Positions 1 to 11,783 of a stretch of DNA of 64,000 bases are shown piece by piece. Origin of the DNA: Rhynchonema sp. JSB1_4 (Eukaryota; Nematoda; Chromadorea; Monhysterida; Xyalidae). Numbering within the stretch: position 1 is the stretch's first letter; each line of letters starts with the position of its first letter. Made by a program: the position numbers and the translations under genes. Location of the stretch: positions 1 through 64,000 of the forward strand of contig JASAMV010002911.1 in NCBI GenBank assembly GCA_030248065.1. Direction: 5' to 3'. Below the pieces are notes generated by a model, which saw only the letters and a list, made by a program, of their open reading frames with translations, made no database searches and was not told the DNA's origin.

Positions 1-424
1 AGATAGCAGCCAAATCTGATTTGTGCTGGTATATATGCACATATGTAACCAATGAGACAATTTGATGTGCGTGTACCTTCAGTATGGTGTGGATCGTGTC
101 GAAAATGCAATAGGGTTTCAACTTATTTACTAAGTTTGCATGGAACTTTTGAAAGAAAGAAAGAAAGAACAATATAAGTATATACAGAAGAAAAAATGTT
201 CACCTTTTTATGTATATTTCCAGGTGACACGGTGCACGGGAAAGTCACGTCGAAGGGCGCAGTTCGCTGCGTTCGTCGACCTGGGGTGTGGGCGCGAGTG
301 CATTCCTACACGAAAGCAAGCTCAACGGAGAACTCCCGTGGGACAGGCCCTTTGGCGATCGATTCAGCTGCGAGCATGACGAACGGACAATCGCGGATTT
401 GACGGTTTGTGTTGGTGCTTTCAG

Positions 425-751
425 GTTAAAAATTTGGATCGACTGGCTATTACTGACTGGATCGAAATTATAGAAAAACAGGTTTCATGTGTCAAACGCT
501 CCGTTTTCAAAGAAATAACAACGCGAAACAATTTGCTGTCGAGCCGTGATCTCATGCTTTCGCATCACTGCTGATGCCAGTCGCTTGTGGATTTTTGCGA
601 GTAAAATATATGATGTTTCCCATTCCATTTTCACGTGTCTTTTTAGGTTGGTCAAGACGTCAAATGCACATTGATCGACAAAACCAGTTACTACGATGTG
701 ACCAGCCATCGATGGGTTAACAAGCTCGCGCTCAGCTGGCATTTGGATTGA
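425..751 (+). CDS. 3' end of an unidentified gene (two terminal exons)
   Basis: Two exons join in phase 0: 425-481 (after a TTTCAG acceptor) and 647-751 (after TTTTTAG), ending at a TGA at 749-751. They encode 19 and 34 residues; the first reads as a helix containing LDRLAITDWIEIIEKQ and the second ends WVNKLALSWHLD. The gene enters from the left edge. The exon before 425 is ambiguous. One frame is open from 228 to 404 and would need a 20-base intron (405-424); another frame fits an exon 224-337 with an ordinary 87-base intron. I do not recognise the family. The DW-I-E-K stretch followed by VGQDV is faintly like the end of a cytochrome-b5-like heme/steroid-binding domain, but this is not enough for a call. 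The two last exons are fairly secure; the function is unknown. Confidence 0.45.
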
Positions 752-2480
752 TTTTCTCTGTATCTGTGTCTGTCTGTTTTCTGCCTGTTTATCGAATTCT
801 GAATACCACGGCTTTATCTCGGTCGAGTCTTCTTGATGTCCTTATCTCCCTCGCAGATCACAGCATAACGGCCAACCATGGCCTTTTTATGAACGTACAT
901 ATACCACACCCCGGGTTGGGCAAAAAAACGACGGCGTTTTTTTTCTTAAAAAACGAAGTTTTTTTAAAAACGTCTGGGTCGTTTTTCATTTTTTTAAATC
1001 CTGAATTTCCTTGATTTCCCTGATTTTTCAGGGAAAGCACCCTGATTTTCAGGGAAAATCAATTTTTTTGTCCCATTTTTTTCAAAAATTTTCGACCAAT
1101 TTTTACTTTGTCGAGATATGTACGTCGATATACGGAGTTTGACTTTCAATGATGACCACCCCTGCCAAACTTGGTCCCATGATGCGGGTGTGATATGGGA
1201 TGTTAACAACTCGCTGGAGAAGGGTTGAAACCCGTTTATTTTGCCTCAGAACACATAGAATTACTTCATTTAACCACGTTTTCTTCCCAACATGAGCTTT
1301 TTCCAACTTTTTTTGGGGCATAGTTTGGCCATCTGGGCGTTTTTAATAAAAAAACGTTTTTAAAAAACGATTTTTTGAAAAAAACGTTTTTTGCCCAACC
1401 CTGACCACAACTACTGGTAGACCGTGTTGATCGAGCAAGCGCAAGGACGTTGTTGAGCCCCAAAGTGCTGATGTTCATTCGATCAAAATCTATTTTTAAT
1501 CACTCCAATTTCCCTATCGATGAATTTGTCCCTTTTGTACCAATCAATTGTCTTTTAAAAGTACTAGTAAAACGTAATGGCGGTTACCTTGAGCATGCGA
1601 CATATACACGAAAGCAGTACCATCGCGCTTTTATACTATACATTATACTTTTATTTTGTTCAAGAAGTTTGCTACAAAAGCTGAATTCCCCATACAAATT
1701 ACCAACTTTTTTCTGAGAGCGTGCAGCTGCAGCGGAAATCATCCACCTTGAGGTGCGATAACCCCGCATTTGCCTGACCATTCAAAAGCATTGAAGCAAA
1801 AAATTATGACATTATGTTTTTTTCACCAGAAAAATAGCAAAGCGGGATTTTCCGGATTAGTGCGCTTTCAACAAAGGCTTTCCACCATATCCGCTAGTTC
1901 ACTGCGCAAATCCTGTCAAACGGTGCGTTTACAGCCGTGCAGTACGTATATGGTCTAAGTGGGCGTTGCTCTTGGTACATACATGTGCATGGCAGCCAGG
2001 CGCAAACATTTTATTGATTGAAACTGCCTCCAAGCACATACTCTACGCGAACGCGTAATATTGACAGAGGCGCATGAGCCATGGTATAAACTGAGAACTC
2101 TGTTGGATGGGACACGCATGCTGTGTGTGAGTCCCTGGAGGCATGTGTGGCTGCCTTGTGTATGACCATGGTTCGTATGCAAGCTTATGGCTTATACATG
2201 TCGTTTTACTGCGGCCAAACCAACGAGCGTGTTTAGTTCGACGGTATAGCTTTCTCTGACGTTTTGTCCTGTTTCTCACGGAAGGCGCCACAGGGCACAG
2301 TCCTCTGTATGGGGAACCATATCAACCTCGGTCGTGTGGCAAATTTCACCTTGGACTAAAACCGAGACATTGTCGTGTTTTCCGCTGAAAACGACAGAAC
2401 GCAGCGGCGCGACTGAATAAAAATCTGAAACCAAAGCAGCGCCGTCCCCGCAGTCCGTTTACCAGTCGGTCCATCCATAA
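752..2480. other. Spacer between two plus-strand genes
   Basis: No gene could be supported here. The stretch holds the 3' flank of the left-edge gene, the inverted-repeat element at 911-1403, and the 5' flank of the gene that starts at 2481. Open frames in it are short and have no splice context. Confidence 0.6.
911..1403. mobile_element. hAT-like non-autonomous element (CAGGGTTGGGC family)
   Basis: The left end reads CCGGGTTGGGCAAAAAAACG and the right end CGTTTTTTGCCCAACCCTG, forming inverted repeats of about 19 bases. The flanking octamers are accacacc (903-910) and accacaac (1404-1411), 7 of 8 identical, as expected for a slightly decayed hAT target duplication. The interior is rich in AAAACG/CGTTTT runs and has no transposase frame. 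The ends resemble those of the element at 15271-16043. Confidence 0.75.
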
Positions 2481-5400
2481 ATGTCCAGACTTCCTCCGCC
2501 ACCCCAAGCAGGCCGTCAAACAGGACAACTGCTGGATTTTGACGACGAAGACGGACTGAGAATGGAACAGGCGTCGAAACAGAAAAAGGATCTGCTCATC
2601 GATCTGCAGGTTCCATGATTTGGTTGAATTTGAAAAAAAAATGCGAAAAAAATTCTGAAATTTTCACATAACAGGCTGAATTGAAACCGTCGTCGCTGCA
2701 GTATCAAGGCACCACCGATGTGTTTGACCCTCTAGCCCGACCGGCACGAGAGGAATGCCAGTTCCCTATAGTGTCCGCGAATGATTTGATCAGTGCCGTG
2801 AAATCGAGGTCAGGTTTTGTGGTTTTATGCGAGAGTTTTACTTGAACTCCATGCCAATAGTTTTTATATCGGTAACAAAGTCACCAAGAGACAAGCTTCG
2901 AGACACAGACACCATCCGTACTGTATACCTAGGTACACGCCCAACGGTTCTTGATGTCATCAAACCTTAATGAGCCGATAGTCAATCTAAAAAGTTCCAG
3001 GTCCACCAGCTCCGTAGAACCGGACGATTTCGGTTCCACTCGCGAGGCCCTCGATTCTTCATCAAGTATCCCCACTCTGTTGGACTATCCAGCAACAATT
3101 GAGTCAACCAGCAGTGCAAACGGGGATCAGTTGGGATTGAATGGGTTCATCAGGCATGAAAACGTGGGCAAACAGCAACAACAGTCGTCGAGAAGTGGGA
3201 AGGGCAGAGCAGGTATGGTGGCACTGACCACAGAATACACGAAACGATTCAATGCGATTGCTATAAGTCAAAGCAAATGAACACAGATAATTTATGTTGG
3301 TCGTTTAGCTCTGTGAAAAAATGCTAAGGCCGCTCTCTGACAAACGCGAAAAGCGAAAAGTTTTTCAGCGTAGTCACCATCCACAGCGCACGCCAAACAG
3401 CCTCTCAAACATTTTGTTTGAGCATCACTGTGGTTTAGGCCCGTGGTTAAGGAGTTGCTGTTGTGCTGAACTTTTCGCTTTTCGCGTTTGTCTGAGTGCG
3501 GCCTTACGGGTTTTTGCAAACAAAAGAAAGAGACATGATGACAAGTTCCAGACAACGTTCATCAACGTAGCTGCCATTAACGTTGTTACCATGCCCCTTG
3601 ACGTGAGGATGTTACAAACGTGACTGGATAAATGCAGCTGCCAACGGTCTTTGTTGCCCAATTTGGTTTGACAGTCTTGAAGAGCGAAGCATAGTCATCA
3701 TGCGTGCGAATGCGCACCGAGAGGAAATGCTATCCCCTTGAAAATTCAGGCAACAGCACTGCACCACAACAGTTCGTCGACGAAGATCTCGGCAGTCCAG
3801 CTCTGGACCTTGACAGTAGCTCCTCAGACACCGACGATGTGTTCAGCCACCAACAGCCCCTGAATCTGCGCGGAGGTGGCCGGGGATTAAGTGGAATTTT
3901 TTCGAAAAAATCCGGCATAATCGACCAGAATAGACAACAACAACGACAGAAACGGGTGCACTTTTCGAAGGCGACGAACAAAGTCGGAATGGAAGAGGAA
4001 CCGCCCGGATTGCAGGACTACGTGCTGCCCGGCGGCGCGTTGGACGCGAGAATGCGGGCCAAAATACTCAGAGGTATTGAATACCTACATGAGCAAATAG
4101 ATAGTATCGCGATCGCGAAGCGTGTTAGTTGTTGAATAATCCAACCCCTGATCTTTTGTGACGAAAAGTAGAAAGACAGCAATTAATGTGAATTGTTCAT
4201 TATAACATGCTCTTTTGGTCCGTTTCGTAGATCAGGTAATCGTCAGTGCAAATGGAGCATATCTCTCCATAACGCGAATCGTTGATGGTCTCTCAAAAAA
4301 ATTAGACATTCGAGCTTGCCGTGCTGTGCAAGGCCGAAACTAAAATACATGCAGTGGGTAAATAACTGAAATTGCGTTTTCCTTCGAATTTCAGGCAACA
4401 ACTGTCGCACCCGCATCACATGTCTGTGTTCCCTCATCTGTGCGTTCATACTGGCTGGCGTTCTGGCAGCGTTCGTGCTCTGGCTGACCAATACCTTGCC
4501 GACGATGGCTTTTAGGAGTGCAAAGGTTGGCGGCTTTGGAAAAAAATTTCGGCAAAAAAATTTAACTAAAGTCGAAATTAATATTTTTATGTCGATATTT
4601 TCAGTCGGTATGTCCGAAAATCCAGTCGCAACATGTGCTCGAAGCGGCCAACAACGTCGATGGTCGAGTGGTGATCGGGCATATGCGCACCGTACAGCTG
4701 CCGGACAAGAACTGGCTGGTGCTTGTACCATTCGGTTTGTCATGGTTCAGAAAATATAATTTCTGCATATTTTAAAATGTCTCAGAGCAAGTATTTTTTA
4801 ATAAGAACCCTGATGATGACCTGGTGCACCGTCACTGAGGTCGTCGAAACTGATAACCAGCATGTCAGCGAACAGCCCGATTCAGGCTTCTATCCAAAAG
4901 GCCACATTGATGGACATGATAACAACGTTTCGATATTTGTGACTTGAAAATTTCCCTGATATTTCAAGGCGAGAGTTGCGGATCCAGTGGTTGTGACGTG
5001 GCAAGTGTGATGGCGTTTGACGGGTCGACCCTGCAGCACAAATGGGTGTTCGAATGTGCCGGGCCCGTCATTTCGGCATTCGACTGTAAACTTGACATCA
5101 GCAACGATGGAATTATTGACTGCTCGGTGACCACTGTCGATCCGGTTGGCGTGGGGCATTTTAGAATGCTAGTACAGGCAAGCTACACCAACACGAGCCA
5201 GATTTCGAAGGTGGTGTGTATTCAAAACGATTAGAAAGAGAAAATCATCATGGTCCACTTTGTTTTCTTCAACGTGTAATTTACTAAATGACCCGCCGCG
5301 TCAAACTGTTTCACTATTCTGCCAGCTGCGAAATCAGGGTCATGTTGGTGTAGTTTGCCCATATATGCCGGAGTTTTTCATGTAAAGTGCGTGGGGATAT

Positions 5401-7969
5401 CTAATTGGTTTTTTCTTGTTTTGTCGAAGGACCCATTCTCCACCAATTTCGACTTACACGCCCAGGGGCGCTGAGTGGAAGACTCCGGCACCATGTGTAA
5501 GAGCGAACGAGCGTTGCCGTATGGTACGATATTAAACTTGGTGTTTGGGTCGTATTCTTGCACTAGATGACCAAGGGACAATTTTACGCTGGTCAGTTCT
5601 TGCAATCTTTGTTATCTCGTCAAGCCGCCCATGGAGAGACCTGTTCCAAACGTGTATGCTTACAGTTTGCCTTTCACCAAATCAAACAAGGGATCGCACA
5701 ATGTTATTCCAGCCAGCGATCGAGTTTTTCAACGGCGCCAGCGGTGTGTCGTTGGGACGCATTTTGCCTGATCGTCAAGGAAGGTCGGTGACCCTGATGG
5801 CGCCTGTCCCGATCGCCGACATCAATAATGACGACACACCTGAATTTCTCTACATTGCTTCGAATGCATATCGTTAGTGACATTTTCAATTCTGAAATTA
5901 AAATGGAATACAAAAACTGAAGTTTGCGAAAATTGTGAAAAAAATATTCAAATAAATTTGCACTTCAATCACAGAGCGATACGTGCAATTCCAAATGGTG
6001 CTCAGTCAAGGAGCCGTCAATTTCAAGAACACCTACGATCTGATCAAGATTAGCAACGCGACCACTGCACAAGCACCAATTGTATGCACTAATTTTCTGA
6101 CAGTTATTAATTTGAAATTAAATTGCAAAAACGGTTGTTTTCCATCCACATAATAATTTCTTTAACATTCAGTTGTGGCAAGTTGGCGAAGGCGCCCAAT
6201 ACATCGGCGTTGTGTTGGATCGACGACCTGGTCTCTTCCTGTGGGACGCGTACTCAATGTACAGTGGCGTGGCGGAAAATGTGAGTGCGCCGGGGGGACA
6301 ATTCGGAAAGAAACGGTCAATTTGAAACAAAACATGCCATCGCAAAATTTAGTCATTGTGGGCTTCCGATACGGCTTACCGCCAAAGCAAATATCGAGCG
6401 GCGGTTTTGAGGAAAGCGCAAAAGATGCACAAGGGTTGCGATCAAAAATGCATTATGTCATACCTGAGAACGAGAAAAGTAATTTTGAAAACAAATTTAG
6501 GAAACATAAATATCCAGGTGCGTCCAATGTTCCCGCGCTATCGGTTTTCATCGCCGATCGGCGCGTTTGTCGACGTCAACATGGACGGGGTGGTCGAACT
6601 GGTCGCGTGCGTGGACGATGGACACGCGGTCGTGGCGTTGAGCGCCAACAATCGAACGTTGTGGACGCACAGGACCGAGGATTGGGCGTGTGAAGCGTTG
6701 GTTTTTTTTTAAATTCTGGACTTAAAAACGAAGTTTCAATTTTTAAATAACGTTAATTCCAGAAATTCCATCACTCCGGCGCTGGTGTTGCTGCACAAAC
6801 AGCCTGCCATCGTCGCCACTTTCCATAATGTACACTCGTCGGTCGTTGAGGTGAGGATGCAATTCCTGAAGGCTTTCCCATTGACAAAACCGCGAATTAT
6901 GGAGCTAAATTATAATTTGAAACTATCAGTGGTCATTTCCAGACATGGATTCTCGACGGCAAACTGGGCGTGCGTCGACATAAGTTGGCCCATTCGGCGT
7001 CGCATTTTAACGCCGTGCCATTGATTGGCAGACTGGCCAAGATCGGGGGACAGGACAGGATCGTCATGTGGAAGGCGACGAGCAACAAGATACAGCTGAT
7101 TGGAGGTTGTTCGCATACGAAAATTATGATCATTATTTTGCAAACATATTGTGAAGCAGGTGGTAACTTTGTTGATTTGGAACATCAGGCGGCTATCCAT
7201 GGCGAAACGAGACGATTCTGTATGAATCCGATCTGCGAAAGCCGCGGGAGAGCGTGACGGACAAAGAAGCTCTGTACAAAATGAGTGTGCTGAATCAACG
7301 ATACACTGGTTTGTGATCAATAATGAAGATTTTGGAAAGTTGCTAATTTCTAAATCAAGCTTGCGAGTGCAAATTTATCGCCGGGAACTTCAGGCTCACT
7401 CGTTCCCAGCACAAACGGCTCTGTGGAGTTGTTCTTCGTGACCAACACCTACGAGGGCAAGCTCACTGCACACAAGTCAGTTGTTGATGTTTTCTTGCAG
7501 AGGAAATTAGCCAGATGTATACAGTGGTACACAACCAGCTGCAACTCTCTGTGAATTCTGCATCGCATGTAGCACGCGTGCGAATAATATGCATGCACGT
7601 CTCTGACGCCTGCAGGCATAACCACCCAGCGGTGCATGTGCTGTGCACGCATACCGCGTGTACGCCTCAACTTCAGCACTGTGCACGCGGTGCATTTGGT
7701 GCATTCGAGCTACATAGCATAGTTTTGTGTGTGCAGGCGTGAAAGGCATGCACGCGTAAAGGCAGAATTCATCCAGAGCTGCAGCTGGTACTGCTATATT
7801 TAATAGCTCCTGAAAAGCCTAAACTGGTCAAAATTATTGCAGATTACGACTTACATGCGACTGTTCTACTGCTTATCAACAATCCTCAACAAACTGTGGC
7901 AAGTTCAATTCCGTCACTCAGCCATGGGGGATGTTCGGTGGAAAATACAATGATTTCAGCTGCGCTTAA
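2481..7969 (+). CDS. Type II membrane protein with FG-GAP-like loops (FAM234/ITFG3-like), 16 exons
   Basis: Exons, all in phase: 2481-2609, 2675-2808, 3001-3212, 3750-4073, 4395-4525, 4605-4734, 4969-5210, 5713-5872, 5975-6081, 6173-6280, 6518-6696, 6763-6850, 6943-7105, 7189-7308, 7394-7475, 7843-7969. The product is 811 residues. Residues 1-270 form a Ser/Gln-rich, probably cytosolic tail. Residues about 275-297 are one transmembrane helix after a basic, Cys-containing stretch, and about 510 residues follow outside. This outer part has Asp-rich loops of FG-GAP type: DISNDGIID (about 396-404), ADINNDDTPE and VDVNMDGVVE. This layout matches FAM234A/B (ITFG3), whose function is poorly known, but the protein is longer than FAM234B because of its tail. 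Exon 8 onward is slightly less secure because intron 7 is 502 bases. ATTAAA at 8118-8123 is a possible poly(A) signal. Intron 3 carries the element at 3327-3504. Confidence 0.75.
3327..3504. mobile_element. Inverted-repeat element, AGGCCGCTCTCTGACAAA family, copy 1
   Basis: The left end AGGCCGCTCTCTGACAAA and the right end TTTGTCTGAGTGCGGCCT are inverted copies, flanked by TA on both sides, followed inward by GCGAAAAGCGAAAAG and its complement. A second copy lies at 58949-59274. The TA flank suggests a Tc1/mariner-type element, although a TWA (Harbinger-type) target is also possible. It lies inside intron 3 of the FAM234-like gene. Confidence 0.7.
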
Positions 7970-8962
7970 TATCAATCTTCAGTTGTTCTTTGGTTTTGAA
8001 TTATCATATTGGAAACGTTATGAAACTGTTACACTTACGGTGCCACTACTTGAAACTCTGTTAAATGCGATAAATTGGCATGCAGTTATTGATGAGTTCG
8101 GAAGGTGTGCACTTTGATTAAATGATCTTTAAACATGAAAGCGGCATGAACAACCAATCTGCGAAGTGCCGAACATTGACTGCTGCGATGACTATTTGAT
8201 TGAAAACGAAAAGAAAGAGAAATTGCAGTTTTTGCATTTTGTTTTTTTCTCACTGAATTCGATCGAAGCTTATCCTTTGTGACACCCAAATCTTACCAAC
8301 TGGTATAACTGCAAATGAAAACGGCAAATTTTACACACTATACATTTGTTTTATCTTATTTTTTGCCAAATAACTGTTTGTTTATATATATTGCAAGAGA
8401 GTTCGGTCGGTTTCAAAAACAGCCTTGCTTCCGTTGTGCCCCCACTTATTTCAGTTTATTGATTAAAATTTTATTCGAAACATTAAAAGCCCAGGCGGAG
8501 ACTCCATTACAAAATGCTCAACACTTTACGATGCCGCACGCGTTCAGTCCAAACCAAACAGGTTGGCGTTTTATTTTACACTATAATTATCGTTTTCTGC
8601 ACATGGTTTTTTGTTACAGACATTTGCCCGACAAACTATACGGTCCTCTGGTGAACATACCTTGGTAATTAGCAAAACAAGTCTCCACGACGCCGCGAAA
8701 AACTAACATAAAGTTCAACGGAATTTATTTAGCGCATGAACAGAACAAACATATAAATGACATAAATACAATATAATTAACTGCCGATCTTATGACATTC
8801 CGTCATGACTACGTACATGCATAATATTTAGCATCACACGCGAGCCGAGTGATTAACGAGCCAAGAGGCTATCAAATAGTTTTTATTGGCGGGTCCTACA
8901 AGAATTGGTAGTTTCTAGTGTTCACAATCATTACTGTAGTTCTTGCGCAGAGCGCGTCATGA
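7970..8962. other. Convergent 3' spacer
   Basis: Two genes end towards each other across this stretch. It should contain their 3' untranslated regions: ATTAAA at 8118-8123 on plus and AATAAA at 8882-8887 on minus. No further gene was seen. Confidence 0.55.
8882..8887 (-). promoter_or_regulatory. Poly(A) signal of the minus-strand ShKT gene
   Basis: AATAAA on the minus strand, about 76 bases beyond the TGA of the ShKT gene at 8963-10562. Confidence 0.5.
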
Positions 8963-10562
8963 TCATTTTTTTCGCCATTGGATAGGGTTGACTTCTTGGT
9001 ACAGTAAACCGACCAATTCGCACCACCATTGGAGGAACTGTACTTCGGATGGGGTCTCTTTCTCCGGACAGGACAAATCGTGATACTGTTCGCCGTTGTA
9101 CGGCACCACACAGTACCAACGACGAAAACCGGGCACCGGACAATGAAAGTCGATGTCGTACTTGGTCGTCTTTTGCAGCAGTTTCCATCGTTGACCTGCG
9201 ATGAATTTTAATCAAATTTTCGGTCAACAAGGGGCAACGTTGACAAATAATGTTCTGTCGTGTGTAGGCAAGAACCAACCTCCCGGTTCGCACTCTTCTT
9301 CGGGCTGTTTCGCTTCCGCGCAGGCTGAAAGAGATCACAAGACAAAAATCAGCCCCAGTCGGCAATGATTTGAACATCAATATTTGGCGTATATCTAGGT
9401 ACATACCTTTACAGCCGAAACACGATTTCGGACACCAAATTCGCGGCAGCGCGTTGTCGACGAACTCGGTGACATTGAGCGGCGAGAAATCACAAGTGGT
9501 GTCGTTCTGACGAAAGTCGCCGCAATGGTCCCATTCGTCTTGACATATCCGCTCGCCCGTTGGACCCATCGAATTGTGACATCTGGTATAACGTATTTGG
9601 CACGACATTATCAAGTGCAGGATATCTCTCAATAATATGGGCGATCGGACCGATCCGGTCTGCGGGCTTGGTCACGTGACTTTCTTGCGTTTAGCATATT
9701 ATATTTCGCAATTTACTGCTGCCAGTACTAATTTCGACCAGCGCAGAAGCGTTGTTTATTTCAAGTTTATTACATAGAATTGGAGTATACGCATGCAAAT
9801 GTACCCCATCTTTACGCAATTTGTGCCGGCTAAAATTGTAAACACCTAGGTGTTCATCGTTACTGTCACGCCTCGAGCGGTTGTTGATGTTTACCTTTTT
9901 CGTGTCTGAAACGAAATAAAGCACCACTACAACTACGGTACTACTAACAACTTTTAAGCTGGCAGCAAACCTCGCACAATCCTCAATGCAAAAAGTCCCG
10001 TGACCAAGGCAATACCGGACCGATCCCAAAGTTTGATATTTGGCCCTTTCAAACGCAATGTTTGTTTTGAAACCTTTTGCACGTCCGTCGACACGCGTCA
10101 TTACGCTCGACTTCGGTCGCTTGCTGCACGCAATAGTTGACGCCGTTTTCGGCCAGCGCGCGCATCCTCGCCTTGCACGTCGGGTCCGAATCTTCGCATC
10201 CTGTAGAGAATGCCGTCGATTTCGAACGGAAAACCTACCTAACCCAAAAAGTGGAAGAGTGACCAGAAATTATGGCTAAAAATGAGTTTATAATTATGTA
10301 GTTAACAAATGCAAATCCACAACATGAGAATATACTAATTCGACAACATACTGCAAATTCCGCACGAATATCGGCAGTTATTCTGTATCCACTCCAACGG
10401 CAGGGGCTGCCGTTTGTTGGGACCCTTTGTCGTGCATTTGTTGGTCATATTGGCCGCCCATTTGCACAGATTGTAATTGGCGTCGCCGCAAATGATCGAG
10501 CCTTGCGCCGATACGGCCGTGACGGCTGCCGAAACCAGCACAACAACGCCGATCTTGATCAT
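8963..10562 (-). CDS. Secreted triple-ShKT-domain protein (copy A), 5 exons
   Basis: Exons on minus: 10562-10352, 10200-10074, 9582-9407, 9324-9280, 9195-8963, giving 263 residues. A hydrophobic signal peptide of about 20 residues is followed by three six-cysteine ShKT-type domains. Each of exons 1-3 carries most of one domain; the first has the usual CGD...LCKWA...C...NCRYSCGIC spacing. The short fourth exon and the fifth form a different C-terminal Cys/Trp-rich region containing RRWYCVVPYNGE and a WWCELVG segment. ShKT domains are common in secreted animal proteins such as extracellular enzymes and matrix or potassium-channel-binding proteins, and nothing here shows toxicity. The start is the ATG that matches the start of copy B. 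Copy B (11784-14200) has internal exons of the same lengths (127, 176, 45) and the same phases, so the pair arose by inverted duplication. Confidence 0.85.
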
Positions 10563-11783
10563 GTTGAGTTTGGCTGCAATAATGCTCCCCGGACGAAAAA
10601 TCAACACGAGCACGCGAAATGTGGAGTAAGTTCGTATGGAAACAAGTAAAAAGCGCCAGGCCTAAAAACAACCTCGACGAAACAATATGGTTGTTTATTC
10701 GGAACGTGTGTCCGTCGTAGGCGTGCGTATGCTGTTGGGAACAAGAGGGTGCATGCAGTTACAGTACATTACCTAGAAAACAGGCCTATTCATTTTAGTC
10801 GAACGGTATACACGAAAATATACGTTTTCGTGCGTTATTCATATAATAACTCGTGATCGTGTTCGTTCGCGCAAATGTCCATTCTCAATGTTCATTTCGC
10901 TCGACACTTTTTTTATGGTCGATGCTAACGCGAAAGCAGAGAAAAAGTGGTTCTTTCGACCAACATGCTTGCAACACACAGCGCTCACGACAACATGTGT
11001 CACATGCGGGCAGAAAAAGCAGTTAACGCAGGTAAATCATAAATTCCAGTGTCTCTTGCGCGTGTTCGTCCACAAACGAGTTTAAATTGGCAGTGTTGGA
11101 GACCAAGTGCGAATTCCGAGAAATGACTGTTGCATCGCTTGTTGGGTATCATTATTTGAAACAAAATGTGTGTACAGTTTCTGCTTGACGGCACCAATTC
11201 GCGGCCACGTTTTGTGATGTTAAGCAGCACTGTACATACGTACATATAGGTAACTCGTCACATTAGGCATTAGCATCCTCCAGCCAACTAAATTGCAAGT
11301 TAACGCTCGCTCATAAATCAAAGACGAGTTCGCGCGTGTGCAAAAACGTGGGTATCGGCGCGTCAGTTCAAATTATTTGTCCTGGGTTTGACATCAGTCT
11401 ATAAAACATATCTGTGACGACACCACAACGTGTACGAACATGTGCGCGCGTATGTAATGTATCCGATAGCTGAAAGCGAGAAGCGCGCGTATGATTAGAT
11501 TAGAAGTACAAAATTGAGCGCATAAACAGCCAGAGTCTCCCAAAACGTCTCCCACCGGAATGCGTTGCTGTCCCCCGACGCCTGTTCGATTTTTTATTCA
11601 ATTAAACCTGTTTTTATATTAGTGTTTACAACTATGTATATGTATACCAGCATCATTCTGATAAAAAGCACTCAATTTGCAGTTAATCGCGCGCTGCTGC
11701 TCCTGGCCGTGGAAAAAAGTTCCCATTTCAAATATACAACGTCGCAGTAACAGCGCAACCAGGCCAGTTCTACAAAAATAAGA
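10563..11783. promoter_or_regulatory. Divergent promoter region between the two ShKT genes
   Basis: This 1.2 kb spacer separates the start codons of the head-to-head ShKT genes, so it should hold both promoters. A TATAAA lies at 11400-11405 on plus, about 380 bases before the copy B ATG; it could be a TATA box if the 5' untranslated region is long. No open frame here is supported as a gene. Confidence 0.45.

Noticed and set aside
748..1014. 88-codon plus-strand frame after the left-edge gene
   Set aside because: It overlaps the stop of that gene and its C-terminal part is element sequence (911-1403).
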